A stretch of 64,000 nucleotides of DNA from Clostridia bacterium (GCA_017399265.1 JAFQDL010000005.1:21643-85642), one strand, 5' to 3'. Shown: positions 1 through 11,066, numbered from the stretch's first letter. Translations and numbers: made by a program. The notes: generated by a model not told the origin, from the letters alone.

Positions 1-3000
1 CACCTTTTTTAAATGTAACTTTTTCATTGCTAGGTTCACGAGTATAACCATTATTTTCTACAAATTGTACAAAGTCAGCCAATGTAGCAGTTTCAACTAT
101 TATATTTGAGTCAACTGCTTTTAATTCATAATCTTCATTATATTTGTAATATGAACCATCTTGTAAAACAACTGGAACAATCGCAACAATGTTTTGACTA
201 GCATCTTTAACTACATAATAATAAACATATAGTGAGTTCTCATTAATTATAGTTGCTATTACATTATCACCCTCTTTGTATTCATAAGTAGCAAATATAT
301 CGGCATCACCACGCTCATAATTATTAATTTGATAATAATCACTAGCAAGATATTTATATTTTGTTATACCTTTAAGAGATATAAATTCTGTTACCCTAGA
401 ATTTCCAGATACTTTTGTATAATTTAGGCTATCATTATCAAGATTTTCATCATTTATATCATTTGGTATAATAGCTTTAATTGAAGTGTTAGGATCTAAT
501 AGTACATACTCACCATTGATATAATAATATCTTTCGGTAGTAGTTCTATTCCATGTTTGGTAAGTTTTATTACCTACTGATGTTACTCTATCATTATCGT
601 TATTAATATCAAATTCTAATCTAGTATATGTACCATTTAATACCTCTAGAGTAGAATTGTTATTTTCATTATTCTCATTTGATAATGCAGCGTCTTTTAA
701 TTCAACAGGAACTAATTGAACAGCAACAACATCTGTGTCTACTTCTGCCACATTATTAATCGTCTTCCTTACAGTCAATGTAATATTTATAGAAGAATAG
801 TAATCTCTATGTGCATTGTCTTTATAAGAAATATATGTATATGGCTCTTCAACGTTATTAAGTGTATCCATACAAACTAGATAGTAACTAGTTCTGTTTC
901 CAGTTTCATCAAATACAAAATTCAATACACCGTCTTTCCAAATACTTTCTGCTGCTTTTATTAGACTATCTTCTAATATAGCTTTCTCTTCAACATCTGT
1001 AGTATTTTGAATTGTTTTGAATATTTCTAAACCTTTGTCATCAACAATAAACAAATGTTGATCAAATTCATTTTTTGCATACTCTAAACTTACGCTTACA
1101 CCATATTCAGGATCATATAAGTTTGCTGATACCGGATCAAAATTAAGAGCATCCCAATCAATTTTCTTATAATCTCCAATTTCCATTACAGTTAAATCTG
1201 TACTATCGATACTAATATCCGCAACTGGTAAAGATTCAATAATCAAACTTACCTCTTTACCCAACAATTCATTATTATCTAAATCAAAAGTTTGAATACT
1301 TATATTCAAATTCTTATCATTTTGATCAATTACTACATCTTCGTTAATTTTAATTATAATGTAGAAAATATTGTTGAAATAAGTAGAATCATTATAAGTT
1401 TTGGTTATATTTCTTAATACTATACCTTTACCATCTTCTGTATATTCAGTATCTATCTTTTTATATCCAGCGATATAACTATTATCGTCGCTACCTAAAA
1501 TATCAACTTTAGAAATAGCAACTGCTTGCCAGAATTGCATATGTTCTACATAATTTTCATCAAATGTAATAACAACACTATCTGCTTTGTTAAACTCTTC
1601 AAATATAGAAAGCTTTAACAAACCTTCTCTATTTGGAGAAATATATTTACTTGCAACTTCTTGAGGTTTAAACTCTGTAGTATTATAGCCTTCTGCATTT
1701 GCATAGAATTCAGATGTAATCTCAATAGGATTGTCTAATTCTAGTGTATATCTAAATTCTTTACTTAACGCATTGTTTGTACTTGGACTAAATGTAATTA
1801 GATAATCCGCATATTCCATATCCTCAGTCTTGTAGTAAAATTTATACGCATTCTTATTAAATCTCAAAGTAAAATTATAAGTTACATGATATTCATTTGT
1901 ATTGCCAATTTCTTGTATAAGCACGCTATCCAACTTGATAACTGCTAAACTTCCATAGAAATTACCTCTATCAAACAAGTATTCATCGTCTTTAAATTTA
2001 AATATTTCACCTTCGTTAAATATAGCATCTTCACTCATTTGAACTTGAACGATACCACCTATAGTACCCTTATTAGTTAAATCTTCAACTTCTTTAATAC
2101 TATATAAATCAATAAATAAATTTTCAACTAATTGATATTTGCTATCACCTAAATCTTTTACATTTGCTGTTGTAACAACAACGCTTAAACTTGTACTGCC
2201 GTTGGCAGTCATCTTCGCTTCAGTTTTATTATCTTTAATGATAATTTCTCTTGCTCTTGCTTTTACATCAAATTCAAACACTTCATATACAGGTTCATCT
2301 CTTCCATCTTCACGTTTAGACACATATATTTTTGAGTCATTTTCATCTACAACTCCATCATTATTTGTATCAACAACATAATAAGGGAATAATGTAAGTT
2401 TTATAGAACCAATTGCTGTAGGCAAGATTTCAAATATACTTGTGGTAGTAGTAATATTGTCAACAAAGAATCTATCACCAGCATTTCTCTCACTTCCTTC
2501 GTATTCGAAAGCAGCACTTTCTGTATTTACTTGAACCTCTACACCCATATTGGATACAACATCAAAGTAAATATCACCTAAAGCATATCCACCTTTGAAC
2601 ATATTAACTACAACTGGAGACAAATATACTTTTTCATTTTTGTATAATACAGAATCTTTAGCAACATTTGTAGCTGTATGTTGTGCGCTATCGTTTTCGA
2701 TAACGTAATTCAATTTCAAATCACTATAACCACTACATACATATACATCTAAAAGACTATATACTGAGTTATCAAATCTAGAAGCAACTTTTAATGTAAC
2801 ATTACCATAACCAGTTGTTGTTACATATGTACCATCTATATCAAGAATATCATTATCACCAGAATATACGCTTATCTCTATTCCTTTATCAACTGCAAGC
2901 TTAATAAACTCTGTTACAATCTCTTCACCAAGTAATCGTAAATCAATAAACTTAGTACGTGTATCAGAATTCTTATATTTGCCATCAACACCAAATTCAT

Positions 3001-6000
3001 ATCTATTGTTAATAGCACTTGTTTGACCAGTAGCATTTTCGTTATAGAACAATACAACTTTTACATTCTCGTTTACTGCACGTTCAGAAGGAGTCAACCA
3101 CATAATCTGAGACTTAGCATAATTATTGATATTACTCTCATAGTAGTCAATATTTACACCCGTAGGAACTATATCATAAAGCAATATATTGCCATTCAAT
3201 AACATTGGATATCCATCATTGAATTCTTTATAATCATCGTTATAGAACCAAGCTTTTTCTATGTTAGAAGTAGTACCATCTGCAAATATATTAGGATCAA
3301 TTAAACCTTCATAGTCTATTGTTGCGCCATCTTTATAAATAACTATACCTGTGTCATTCTTAATAAAGTATGCTACTAAATCTGCATCAACAGTCTCTAA
3401 CTTTGCAATATCTGCTTGATAATTAGTCCTTACTTTAACATATATATTTGCTAAATTTTCTAAAGTAGTAGTATCTATACTAAAGAATAATATATTTGTT
3501 GGAATGTTTGTAGATGTATTATCTTCGTTAAACTTAACACTGGCATCAAAATACGCTTTATCAATTATTGAATTATTAGTAACTTTAGCAACCAATCCAC
3601 CAAAACTTATATCAATAAGAGTATTTAAATAAATATCACCATTGTATTTATCAGACAAGTTAGCCTTATTAAAACCTCTAACATAAGATGCGATAATTTG
3701 GCTACCATCAGCCTCGGCAGCAATTCCACCTACGTTGTTATCCGCAATAATAGCAGTACGTGTACCAGACTCATTAGTTGTAAAATAGACCTTAGACATA
3801 TTTAATGCTGTCTTAGACATTTTACCAGCTATACCACCAACATTTTGGTTAGCAACAATTTGAGGATAGGATATTACTTTGTTAAGGTAAGCTCCTGGAT
3901 CTACTCCATATATTTGCCCAAACACACCACCTATATAAGAATTAGTATTTAATACAGCATTAATTGAACTATACACAATCATTCCATTAACTTCTGTATT
4001 AACAACCTCTTCTTCACCTTCTGGAATATATACCCCTGCATAACCAATTGCACCACCGACATTTGCAGTTCTAGCAATTCCATCAGTATAAGACACTGTA
4101 ATAGCAGTATTAACATTTAAGTTGTTTACATCGTTAACATCATTATTAACTATTACACCCTCTGCATTACCAATAAACGATCCAATGTTTACTACTTGAT
4201 CGTCATTAGCTGCTAAAATATTTACTTCAAGCACGCCAGTAACGCTAACATTATCAAAGATTGTATTAATAGCATAACCTACAAAGCCACCAACATTGTT
4301 AGATGCTCTCATTACGCCTATTGTTGTTTCATTTATAGTCAATTTTATATTAGAGAATTTTGCATTTTTTACTTTTCCAAACAATCCAACATTCTCATTT
4401 GAAAGTTTTTCATTCCAACTAACTATAATTTCAGGGTTGTCTTGTACTACTTTAGAACCATTTAATGCAGTATAAGTATAACTACCATTAATTGAGAACT
4501 TGTTAATATCATCTGGTTGGATATCTACATTACTCAAAACTGATAATGCGAATCTTGAATCATTTAATAGATTCAAATCTGATGCCAAGATATAATGATA
4601 ATAATCATCTTTCTTAACATCTTGCAACATTCTATTATAATCAGAACTATTATAAATTCTAAAAGGATTTTTTAAAGAACCATCTGCAACTGTAATTGTT
4701 AATGCTACTAATTTATTTGGATCTCTTTGTGGCAATCCATCAGCATTTGTTGTATATGAATCTTGGCTAGAAATATATAGAATTTGTGATCCAACAGAAC
4801 CTGTCAATCTAACATATACATGTCCATTATTAACAATGATATTACCTGAGTTACTATGAGTATTTCCATCTTTATCTGTTATAACAAATACGTTACTAGC
4901 GCCATTAGAAATTTCCCCATACTCTAACTTTACATTCGTATTTTTAATAGGATAATTACGACTTTGTAAATAATATGTAATATCAACTAAATTAGTCAAT
5001 AAAGAACCATTTCTTTTTTCTACATAAATACCATCTGCTCTTAATTCCATTTCTTCATGGCTTTCATCTATATAAATTTTACCTATTTCAATTTTTGAAA
5101 CCATGTTTGCAAATTGCAACTTAACTGTCAAACTATCTATTGCTTCTCTAGTATCAAATTGAGTTGCTTTTACTGGAACATTAAAGTAAAGTTCATCTGC
5201 GCAGTATTTAGAAATATATTCCTTGTACTCTTCTATTGCATCTTGTTCATTGTCAATACTTGAAAGTACATAATAATAGAAATATTCATAAGCAGAAGTT
5301 ATATCTTCTTCATTACCTATTCTTTCAGTATTTAATTTGAATAATATCTTACCATCTACAACATCTAACAAATCATCTATAGTTATATCATATGTGTTTG
5401 GAACTGATGGCGGTAATATTCTATTAATACTCCAAGACAACTGTCCAAAAACTCTATTAAAATCAATTATCTCTGTCCAATCTTTATAATCAATATCGAT
5501 AAATACACCATCTGTAGTTGCTTCACTTGATACCATACCTCCTAGTTTTACAACATCTGGATTTATAGTATAAGAATAATCAAAGCTTGCTTCATTAGCA
5601 TTATAATGACCTAAAGTATCTATCTCATATATTGTACTTACAGATTTATCTAAAATGATAGATTGTAATTCATTAAATACCCAAATTAAGATATAATGCT
5701 CAAAATCCACTTTTACAAGTTGATCATCCATATTGTATCTATAACCACTATATCTTACTCTTAGAACATCTGGATTATATTTATCAGATATAATATTACT
5801 TGTTTCAATTTGACCAACTAACTGACCTTGATAATCAGCTTTGGAATAACTTTTAATACTAGATTTTTTAATTAAATCCACTCTAATATCTTTAGAATTG
5901 GTAATATCATACTTAAATATTTCACTATTTTTAGATATAATATTAAAAAATTGGATAGGAGTTTTTGTATTAGTTTTTAATACTAAATTATGTATTGTTG

Positions 6001-8221
6001 AATACTCATAATCAATAATATTTCCCTTATTCAAAATATAATTATTCTTTAAATTAGAATAAGAAGTAAAATCTTCGAAATCTTTTACAGGAATATTTTT
6101 ATAAGTAGCACTATAAGTACCTTCTGTAAACAATGTTTTATCATATAAATATGATGGCAATGTTTTATTAATAGTAACACCAAGTCTATTGTTGTAATTA
6201 GCATCTTCTCCGAAAGGCACAGGTATTACACATTCAACGTATATATCATTAACTATAAGGCCATTTAAGAATTTAACTATTAATCTTTCTTTACCATTAG
6301 TAGTTAACAAATTATTATTTGGCACTAAATATATACAATTATTACCTTCTGAAACTTCTAAAGAGAAATATTTTGAATTGTATACAGCATCTTTTATATT
6401 TATATAATCGCTAATATTTGGTTTAATATCTGTCAATGCTACTTTATTGTTAGTTTTTATATCGGTTACATCTAACACAATTTGCTTGTTTGGAATCAAA
6501 GTGGCAGCCTGATCAGAATTCAAACCTTGCATTAGTTTTAATTCTATAGACTTAGTAGCAGTAAAATTAAATTCATTTCCACTATAACTATCACCTGCAA
6601 TATTATAGCCAATCTCGATAGTTAAAATTACACGTCTATTATTATTTTTATTAAACTCTTTGCAATTTTCCTCATTTAAATTATGGAACAAATACAATTT
6701 TGTTCTTTGACTATAAGGAGTTTCAGCAACAGCTGAAGAACCAGTAGTAGACAATTGTACATTAACTAAATCATTCTGTATCTCACTTGAAGTAGAATCA
6801 TCTTTAATATCACCAAAAGGACTACCTTCAAATTTTAAATTATACTTATAAGTATATGAAGCAAAAGCATCATTTCTAGTTGATACATTCAACTGAGTAC
6901 CTATAACATTATTAACATAACTATCAGCATCAAAGACAACCAACTTATCCAAATCAGATTGTCCATTAATATAAATATCTTTTTCTGTTGGAATAGAAAT
7001 TTCTACAAACTTAATATATACTTCTTGTGTAAACAAGCCAGGGTATTGCTTGTAATCAACAAGAACTTTAACAAACTCATAGTTTTTGCCATCTTCCCCT
7101 CTTTTGTTTGATCTAGCTGTTAAAGAAAGGGTATCTGCAGCATCAATATTATCGTTAATATAAACCAAACCATCTGTACCAATATTAAATGTTTGATCAA
7201 TCGAATATGTATATAAAGCATTACCGAATTTCATTTCGTTAGAATCTACAAAATACAAATCCCTTTGAATTAAGTAAGTATCATAAGAAGTTCCTGATAA
7301 AGTTAAAGGATTAACTAATCTAACTTCATAATAAGGAGCTGACAATGCAGAATCACCTGAAACAGTATTCAAAACAATCAAATCTGCACTATCTTTCTTA
7401 TCCATTAACACTTTATCAATTTTAGAAATATTAACAACGTCTATATCTAATTCCAAATTAATTTTCGAATTTGTATTGATTATATTAACAGGTAATTTAT
7501 TTAAACCAAGAGTTTGTAATGCTGATGTTAGAGTCCTACTTGCAGTTGGAACACATTCTATCCTTCCATCAACAATTCTCAAACAATCATTCAACTCATC
7601 TGTAATTTTTACAACCTCTGAGTTTTTGTTATAAGAACCCAACTCAACCTTAACATTTTTTAAAGTAGCTCCTGAAGTGTATGAGATATAGTTTTCAAAG
7701 ATTTTTGCATCATTGAAATCCAATGAACCACCTTCAGCAATAGCTAAATTGTCTTTTTGAGACATCTCAGCAACAGCTTTTTCCACTCTAACCTTGTATA
7801 CTTTCTCTTTAGCACCAACCAAAGTTAAAATTTTAATAGTGGATTCACCCATACCATTTGCTTTTAAAACAATTTGAGTCTTTCCGTCTTTTTCTTCGCC
7901 TGCTTGGACTAAAACACATGAATCTGTAGAAGACACTTTAACTTCTTTAGAAACATCTCGACCAACTCCGTCGACCTCTATTTCAATCACAGCACTAGAA
8001 TAAAATCCGGATTCAGGACTCTTTCCTTGATTTAACTTCTCCAATTCTAATTCACTATTATTATACAGCAAAATAGTCTCATCATCTAAAGTTGTGCAAT
8101 TACCTACAAAAGATGACTTTATCTGCATATTTTTATAAATATCATCTCCGCAACTGCAACCAACTAATGACATAACGCAACCAAGCATTACAGCAATAAA
8201 AGCAATTATTTTTTTTCTCAT
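1..8221 (-). CDS. Giant surface lipoprotein with GLUG-type repeats (partial, 3' end outside window)
   Basis: The frame is open from an ATG at 8221 to the left edge, giving at least 2,740 codons without a stop; the C-terminus is missing. The N-terminus has charged residues, a hydrophobic stretch and a lipobox ending LVGC, so Cys22 is the likely lipidated residue and the protein should sit on the outer face of the membrane. The first ~1,250 residues are Ser/Thr/Asn-rich, bacterial-Ig-like beta material. At about 3560-4400 (residues ~1275-1555) eight glycine motifs of the form N-V-G-G-h-h-G recur every 35-40 residues, as in GLUG repeats. Further beta-rich sequence follows. A perfect promoter precedes it. 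Its job is unknown; adhesion or polymer binding is only a guess from such architectures. Confidence 0.85.
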   Translation of the reverse strand, partial: MRKKIIAFIAVMLGCVMSLVGCSCGDDIYKNMQIKSSFVGNCTTLDDETILLYNNSELELEKLNQGKSPESGFYSSAVIEIEVDGVGRDVSKEVKVSSTDSCVLVQAGEEKDGKTQIVLKANGMGESTIKILTLVGAKEKVYKVRVEKAVAEMSQKDNLAIAEGGSLDFNDAKIFENYISYTSGATLKNVKVELGSYNKNSEVVKITDELNDCLRIVDGRIECVPTASRTLTSALQTLGLNKLPVNIINTNSKINLELDIDVVNISKIDKVLMDKKDSADLIVLNTVSGDSALSAPYYEVRLVNPLTLSGTSYDTYLIQRDLYFVDSNEMKFGNALYTYSIDQTFNIGTDGLVYINDNIDAADTLSLTARSNKRGEDGKNYEFVKVLVDYKQYPGLFTQEVYIKFVEISIPTEKDIYINGQSDLDKLVVFDADSYVNNVIGTQLNVSTRNDAFASYTYKYNLKFEGSPFGDIKDDSTSSEIQNDLVNVQLSTTGSSAVAETPYSQRTKLYLFHNLNEENCKEFNKNNNRRVILTIEIGYNIAGDSYSGNEFNFTATKSIELKLMQGLNSDQAATLIPNKQIVLDVTDIKTNNKVALTDIKPNISDYINIKDAVYNSKYFSLEVSEGNNCIYLVPNNNLLTTNGKERLIVKFLNGLIVNDIYVECVIPVPFGEDANYNNRLGVTINKTLPSYLYDKTLFTEGTYSATYKNIPVKDFEDFTSYSNLKNNYILNKGNIIDYEYSTIHNLVLKTNTKTPIQFFNIISKNSEIFKYDITNSKDIRVDLIKKSSIKSYSKADYQGQLVGQIETSNIISDKYNPDVLRVRYSGYRYNMDDQLVKVDFEHYILIWVFNELQSIILDKSVSTIYEIDTLGHYNANEASFDYSYTINPDVVKLGGMVSSEATTDGVFIDIDYKDWTEIIDFNRVFGQLSWSINRILPPSVPNTYDITIDDLLDVVDGKILFKLNTERIGNEEDITSAYEYFYYYVLSSIDNEQDAIEEYKEYISKYCADELYFNVPVKATQFDTREAIDSLTVKLQFANMVSKIEIGKIYIDESHEEMELRADGIYVEKRNGSLLTNLVDITYYLQSRNYPIKNTNVKLEYGEISNGASNVFVITDKDGNTHSNSGNIIVNNGHVYVRLTGSVGSQILYISSQDSYTTNADGLPQRDPNKLVALTITVADGSLKNPFRIYNSSDYNRMLQDVKKDDYYHYILASDLNLLNDSRFALSVLSNVDIQPDDINKFSINGSYTYTALNGSKVVQDNPEIIVSWNEKLSNENVGLFGKVKNAKFSNIKLTINETTIGVMRASNNVGGFVGYAINTIFDNVSVTGVLEVNILAANDDQVVNIGSFIGNAEGVIVNNDVNDVNNLNVNTAITVSYTDGIARTANVGGAIGYAGVYIPEGEEEVVNTEVNGMIVYSSINAVLNTNSYIGGVFGQIYGVDPGAYLNKVISYPQIVANQNVGGIAGKMSKTALNMSKVYFTTNESGTRTAIIADNNVGGIAAEADGSQIIASYVRGFNKANLSDKYNGDIYLNTLIDISFGGLVAKVTNNSIIDKAYFDASVKFNEDNTSTNIPTNILFFSIDTTTLENLANIYVKVRTNYQADIAKLETVDADLVAYFIKNDTGIVIYKDGATIDYEGLIDPNIFADGTTSNIEKAWFYNDDYKEFNDGYPMLLNGNILLYDIVPTGVNIDYYESNINNYAKSQIMWLTPSERAVNENVKVVLFYNENATGQTSAINNRYEFGVDGKYKNSDTRTKFIDLRLLGEEIVTEFIKLAVDKGIEISVYSGDNDILDIDGTYVTTTGYGNVTLKVASRFDNSVYSLLDVYVCSGYSDLKLNYVIENDSAQHTATNVAKDSVLYKNEKVYLSPVVVNMFKGGYALGDIYFDVVSNMGVEVQVNTESAAFEYEGSERNAGDRFFVDNITTTTSIFEILPTAIGSIKLTLFPYYVVDTNNDGVVDENDSKIYVSKREDGRDEPVYEVFEFDVKARAREIIIKDNKTEAKMTANGSTSLSVVVTTANVKDLGDSKYQLVENLFIDLYSIKEVEDLTNKGTIGGIVQVQMSEDAIFNEGEIFKFKDDEYLFDRGNFYGSLAVIKLDSVLIQEIGNTNEYHVTYNFTLRFNKNAYKFYYKTEDMEYADYLITFSPSTNNALSKEFRYTLELDNPIEITSEFYANAEGYNTTEFKPQEVASKYISPNREGLLKLSIFEEFNKADSVVITFDENYVEHMQFWQAVAISKVDILGSDDNSYIAGYKKIDTEYTEDGKGIVLRNITKTYNDSTYFNNIFYIIIKINEDVVIDQNDKNLNISIQTFDLDNNELLGKEVSLIIESLPVADISIDSTDLTVMEIGDYKKIDWDALNFDPVSANLYDPEYGVSVSLEYAKNEFDQHLFIVDDKGLEIFKTIQNTTDVEEKAILEDSLIKAAESIWKDGVLNFVFDETGNRTSYYLVCMDTLNNVEEPYTYISYKDNAHRDYYSSINITLTVRKTINNVAEVDTDVVAVQLVPVELKDAALSNENNENNNSTLEVLNGTYTRLEFDINNDNDRVTSVGNKTYQTWNRTTTERYYYINGEYVLLDPNTSIKAIIPNDINDENLDNDSLNYTKVSGNSRVTEFISLKGITKYKYLASDYYQINNYERGDADIFATYEYKEGDNVIATIINENSLYVYYYVVKDASQNIVAIVPVVLQDGSYYKYNEDYELKAVDSNIIVETATLADFVQFVENNGYTREPSNEKVTFKKG

Positions 8222-8304
8222 ACATCTACCCTTTTCTATGTATTATTTTTATTATTAGTTGTTTGTAAAAATTTATTTATTCAAAACTATAATAAATATA
8301 ATTT

Positions 8305-8333
8305 ATTATAAAAAATATGACGAAAGTTGTCAA
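8305..8333 (-). promoter_or_regulatory. Sigma-A promoter of the giant lipoprotein gene
   Basis: On the minus strand TTGACA (8333-8328) and TATAAT (8310-8305) are separated by exactly 17 bases, a perfect consensus match. It would give a leader of about 75 nt before the ATG at 8221, which follows an AAGGG ribosome-binding site. Confidence 0.85.
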
Positions 8334-8384
8334 ACAATATACAAGCAAACACAAATTATCACAAATTTTAAATTTTTTGAAAAT

Positions 8385-8421
8385 AAAAAAATAACGATTT
8401 TATACAAAAATCGCTATTTTT
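8385..8421 (-). terminator. Rho-independent terminator after transketolase
   Basis: An inverted repeat of about 14 bp with one mismatch (arms 8387-8400 and 8408-8421) is followed on the minus strand by a T-run. It lies 60 bases past the tkt stop and separates tkt from the lipoprotein gene. Confidence 0.8.
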
Positions 8422-8480
8422 AGGCATTTTTTAAATTTTGGATGTTTTGTGGATAAGTTATCCACATAATAATTACATTT

Positions 8481-10457
8481 TTATTTCAATAGGCTTAAAA
8501 CATCCTTATCTGTAAGTTTAAAATACTTTAGCAAATCAGTAAAACTACCACTCTTTCCAAAGTCATCAACAGAGACAATATAACCATTTCTATCAACATA
8601 TTTATGCCAAGATTGTGAAGCACCCGCCTCGATTGCAACTCTATTAGTTATTTTACTTGGCAATACACTTTCTTTGTACTCTTCAGTCTGTTTTTCAAAA
8701 ATTTCAGCACAACACATACTTACAACTCTTACGCCGCAACCTTTCTTCTCTAAAGCATTTTTTACTCTTATAGCCAATGGTATCTCACTACCAGTAGCAA
8801 TAATTATCCAATCCAATTTATTATTTTCTTTAGAAATAATATAGCCACCTTTATATAAGTTTTCACTTTCCACTTCGGGTGTAGGATATAAATCTATAAC
8901 TTGCCTTGTTAAAGAAATAATTGAAGGATTATCTATACTAGAAAAAGCTAAATTATAGCTAGCTATACATTCCTCTAAATTACATGGTCTAAACACATTT
9001 AGATTTGGCATTGCCCTAAATGAACTTAATTGTTCTATTGGTTGATGTGTTGGTCCATCTTCTCCAACAGCTATACTATCATGACTAAATATATAAACTA
9101 CTGGTAATTTCATTATAGCACTACTTCTAATAGCACTGCGCAAATAATCACTAAATACCATAAATGTACTAGCAAAAGTCTTATACCCAGCAAGAGCTAA
9201 ACCATTTGCTATACAACCCATGCCAAATTCTCTCACACCATAAAATATATTTTTCCCGCTAAAATCTACTTTATTTACAATCGAAGATTTTTTAATAATA
9301 GCTTTAGTACAGCTAGATAAATCAGCAGCACCACCAATAATATTTATATTTTTCTCAGCTAATTTATTCAACACAACTGAAGCAATATTTCTAGTACTCT
9401 CTTGATTTTTATCCAACATCACATCTGTTAATTTTAAAGGCAATAACTTGTTAGATAACTCTTTACTTAATAATTTATACTCACTAGGATATTTTTCTTT
9501 ATATTTATTTAATTTTTCTTTGAATACAACATCTATATTATTATTTTTAACAATATTGTTAAAATATTCTTTTACATCTTTTTCAATTTCGAATAACTCC
9601 GAATTTACTCCTAATTTTAGCCTTAATTCTTTAATTTGCGTATCATCCATAACTAAACCATGAGATGCAAATAATCCTTCTTTTTGTGAGCCATAACCTA
9701 ATACCGTTTTAATTTCAATAAATACTGGTTTTTTAGCTTTTTTAGCCCTTGTAATAGCTTTATCAATAGCAGCAATTTCATTACCATTTTTTACAAACAT
9801 ATACTCAAAACCAAGTGATTCGATATATTTTTGCGTATTCATAGTTAGTGTATTACTTGTATCACTATCCAAAGTATTGTTATTACTATCATACAATACA
9901 ATCAAATTATCCAAACACAAGTTGCCAGCTATGCTCAATGCCTCATACGAAACCCCCTCCATAAGGCAACCATCACCGATAAGCGTGTATATCTTATTAT
10001 CGAATAATTTACAATCGGATTTATTATATCTAGAAAGAGATTTTTGCGCGATTGCCATACCTACAGCTGTCGATACTCCCTGACCAAGTGGACCTGTTGT
10101 ACATTCAATACCTAAATCCAAATCAACTTCAGGGTGCCCTGAGGTTTTTGCGTCTATCTTTCTAAAGTTTTTTAAATCATCTATAGATATCTTATGGCCT
10201 AACACATGAAGCAACGAATACAACAAAGCACTTCCATGTCCTGCACTAAGCACAAACCTATCCCTAAATATACTTTTCGTAGTTTTAGGAGAAAATTTTA
10301 AATGCTTGGTAAATAGTGTAAATAAAATGGGTGCTGCGCTTAATACAATACCTGAATGACCACTCTTTGCATTTGAGATAGTATCGCAAGCTAATACCCT
10401 TAAATTGTTAACAGCTTTAGTTTGTATATCCACATCAAACTCCTTCAAAATATTCAA
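8481..10457 (-). CDS. tkt: Transketolase
   Basis: 658 residues, the usual length of a full transketolase, which moves two-carbon ketol units between sugar phosphates in the non-oxidative pentose phosphate pathway using thiamine diphosphate and a divalent metal. Visible hallmarks are the substrate-binding GHS around His34, GHG at 73-75, the thiamine diphosphate motif starting GDG at 161-163, LGQGVS near 125, and the pyrimidine-domain motif GEDGPTHQP in the second half. The start overlaps the end of the upstream shikimate-kinase-like gene by 23 bases, so the two are probably co-transcribed and translationally coupled. A strong terminator follows. Confidence 0.96.
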   Translation of the reverse strand: MNILKEFDVDIQTKAVNNLRVLACDTISNAKSGHSGIVLSAAPILFTLFTKHLKFSPKTTKSIFRDRFVLSAGHGSALLYSLLHVLGHKISIDDLKNFRKIDAKTSGHPEVDLDLGIECTTGPLGQGVSTAVGMAIAQKSLSRYNKSDCKLFDNKIYTLIGDGCLMEGVSYEALSIAGNLCLDNLIVLYDSNNNTLDSDTSNTLTMNTQKYIESLGFEYMFVKNGNEIAAIDKAITRAKKAKKPVFIEIKTVLGYGSQKEGLFASHGLVMDDTQIKELRLKLGVNSELFEIEKDVKEYFNNIVKNNNIDVVFKEKLNKYKEKYPSEYKLLSKELSNKLLPLKLTDVMLDKNQESTRNIASVVLNKLAEKNINIIGGAADLSSCTKAIIKKSSIVNKVDFSGKNIFYGVREFGMGCIANGLALAGYKTFASTFMVFSDYLRSAIRSSAIMKLPVVYIFSHDSIAVGEDGPTHQPIEQLSSFRAMPNLNVFRPCNLEECIASYNLAFSSIDNPSIISLTRQVIDLYPTPEVESENLYKGGYIISKENNKLDWIIIATGSEIPLAIRVKNALEKKGCGVRVVSMCCAEIFEKQTEEYKESVLPSKITNRVAIEAGASQSWHKYVDRNGYIVSVDDFGKSGSFTDLLKYFKLTDKDVLSLLK

Positions 10458-10938
10458 TAATCTTTTTTCTAATTTCTCTAATTATTTGCTTTTCATTTTT
10501 TCCTATACAATTAATTACTATATCACATTTACTTGCAAAATGTTTATTACGTAAAGCAAACATGCCTTTTTCTAATTTATTTTCCAACTGAGTTTTATCT
10601 TCGTTTAATAATTCCCTATTATAGAATTCCTCATCTACTTGCAAATATATTGTCAAATAATTCTTTAAATTTTCTTTGCAATTATCATAATTAAGAACGT
10701 AGTAATTAAGGTAAGTAACAGTATTTTCATACATAGATACTTCTTTTAATTTTTTATTCAACAACTTTTTATAATATTCCATTCCCAAAATATTTATTGT
10801 TGTACCAATATCTATAATATCAAATTCTATCATTTTTATAATGTCTGCAAAAAAGAGTTCTAGATCATCTGCCAACTTTTTAGCTACATTACTAGAAAAA
10901 TTATTAAGCAAACCAGTTATACAAATATTACTTTTCAT
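10435..10938 (-). CDS. Shikimate-kinase-like protein with degenerate P-loop
   Basis: 167 residues with the overall pattern of a small nucleoside/shikimate kinase: an N-terminal beta strand and loop (CITGLLNN), a helix, FFADI where shikimate kinase has its substrate-binding Asp, a GMEYYKKL stretch like the GExxFRxLE of shikimate kinase, and a C-terminal xxADxxIxxxG-like strand (CDIVINCIG). The Walker A lysine is absent: the loop reads GLLNNFSS instead of GxxGxGKS/T. It may therefore be inactive as a kinase or bind nucleotide differently. It shares an operon with tkt. The family assignment rests on pattern only. Confidence 0.45.
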   Translation of the reverse strand: MKSNICITGLLNNFSSNVAKKLADDLELFFADIIKMIEFDIIDIGTTINILGMEYYKKLLNKKLKEVSMYENTVTYLNYYVLNYDNCKENLKNYLTIYLQVDEEFYNRELLNEDKTQLENKLEKGMFALRNKHFASKCDIVINCIGKNEKQIIREIRKKIIEYFEGV

Positions 10939-11031
10939 AACTTATTCTCTCCCAACTATATTGTAACATCTAATAATCAATTTAAGCAAATTAATCACGA
11001 AGAAAATAATTTTATCAAAAATAAAAAACGT

Positions 11032-11062
11032 AAAAAAAAACTACACGAATGTAGTTTTTTTT
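11032..11062 (-). terminator. Terminator of the alpha ribosomal operon
   Basis: Stem CTACA/TGTAG (11041-11045, 11050-11054) with loop CGAA, extended by A-run/T-run pairing on both sides. It lies directly after the rplQ stop on the minus strand. The symmetric tails would let it work in both directions, but no plus-strand gene runs into it. Confidence 0.85.
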
Positions 11063-11066
11063 ATTA

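Noticed and set aside
2139-2381. Plus-strand ORF of 80 codons inside the giant lipoprotein gene
   Set aside because: It is antisense to a continuous long frame, has no ribosome-binding site and is hydrophobic low-complexity sequence typical of an antisense shadow.
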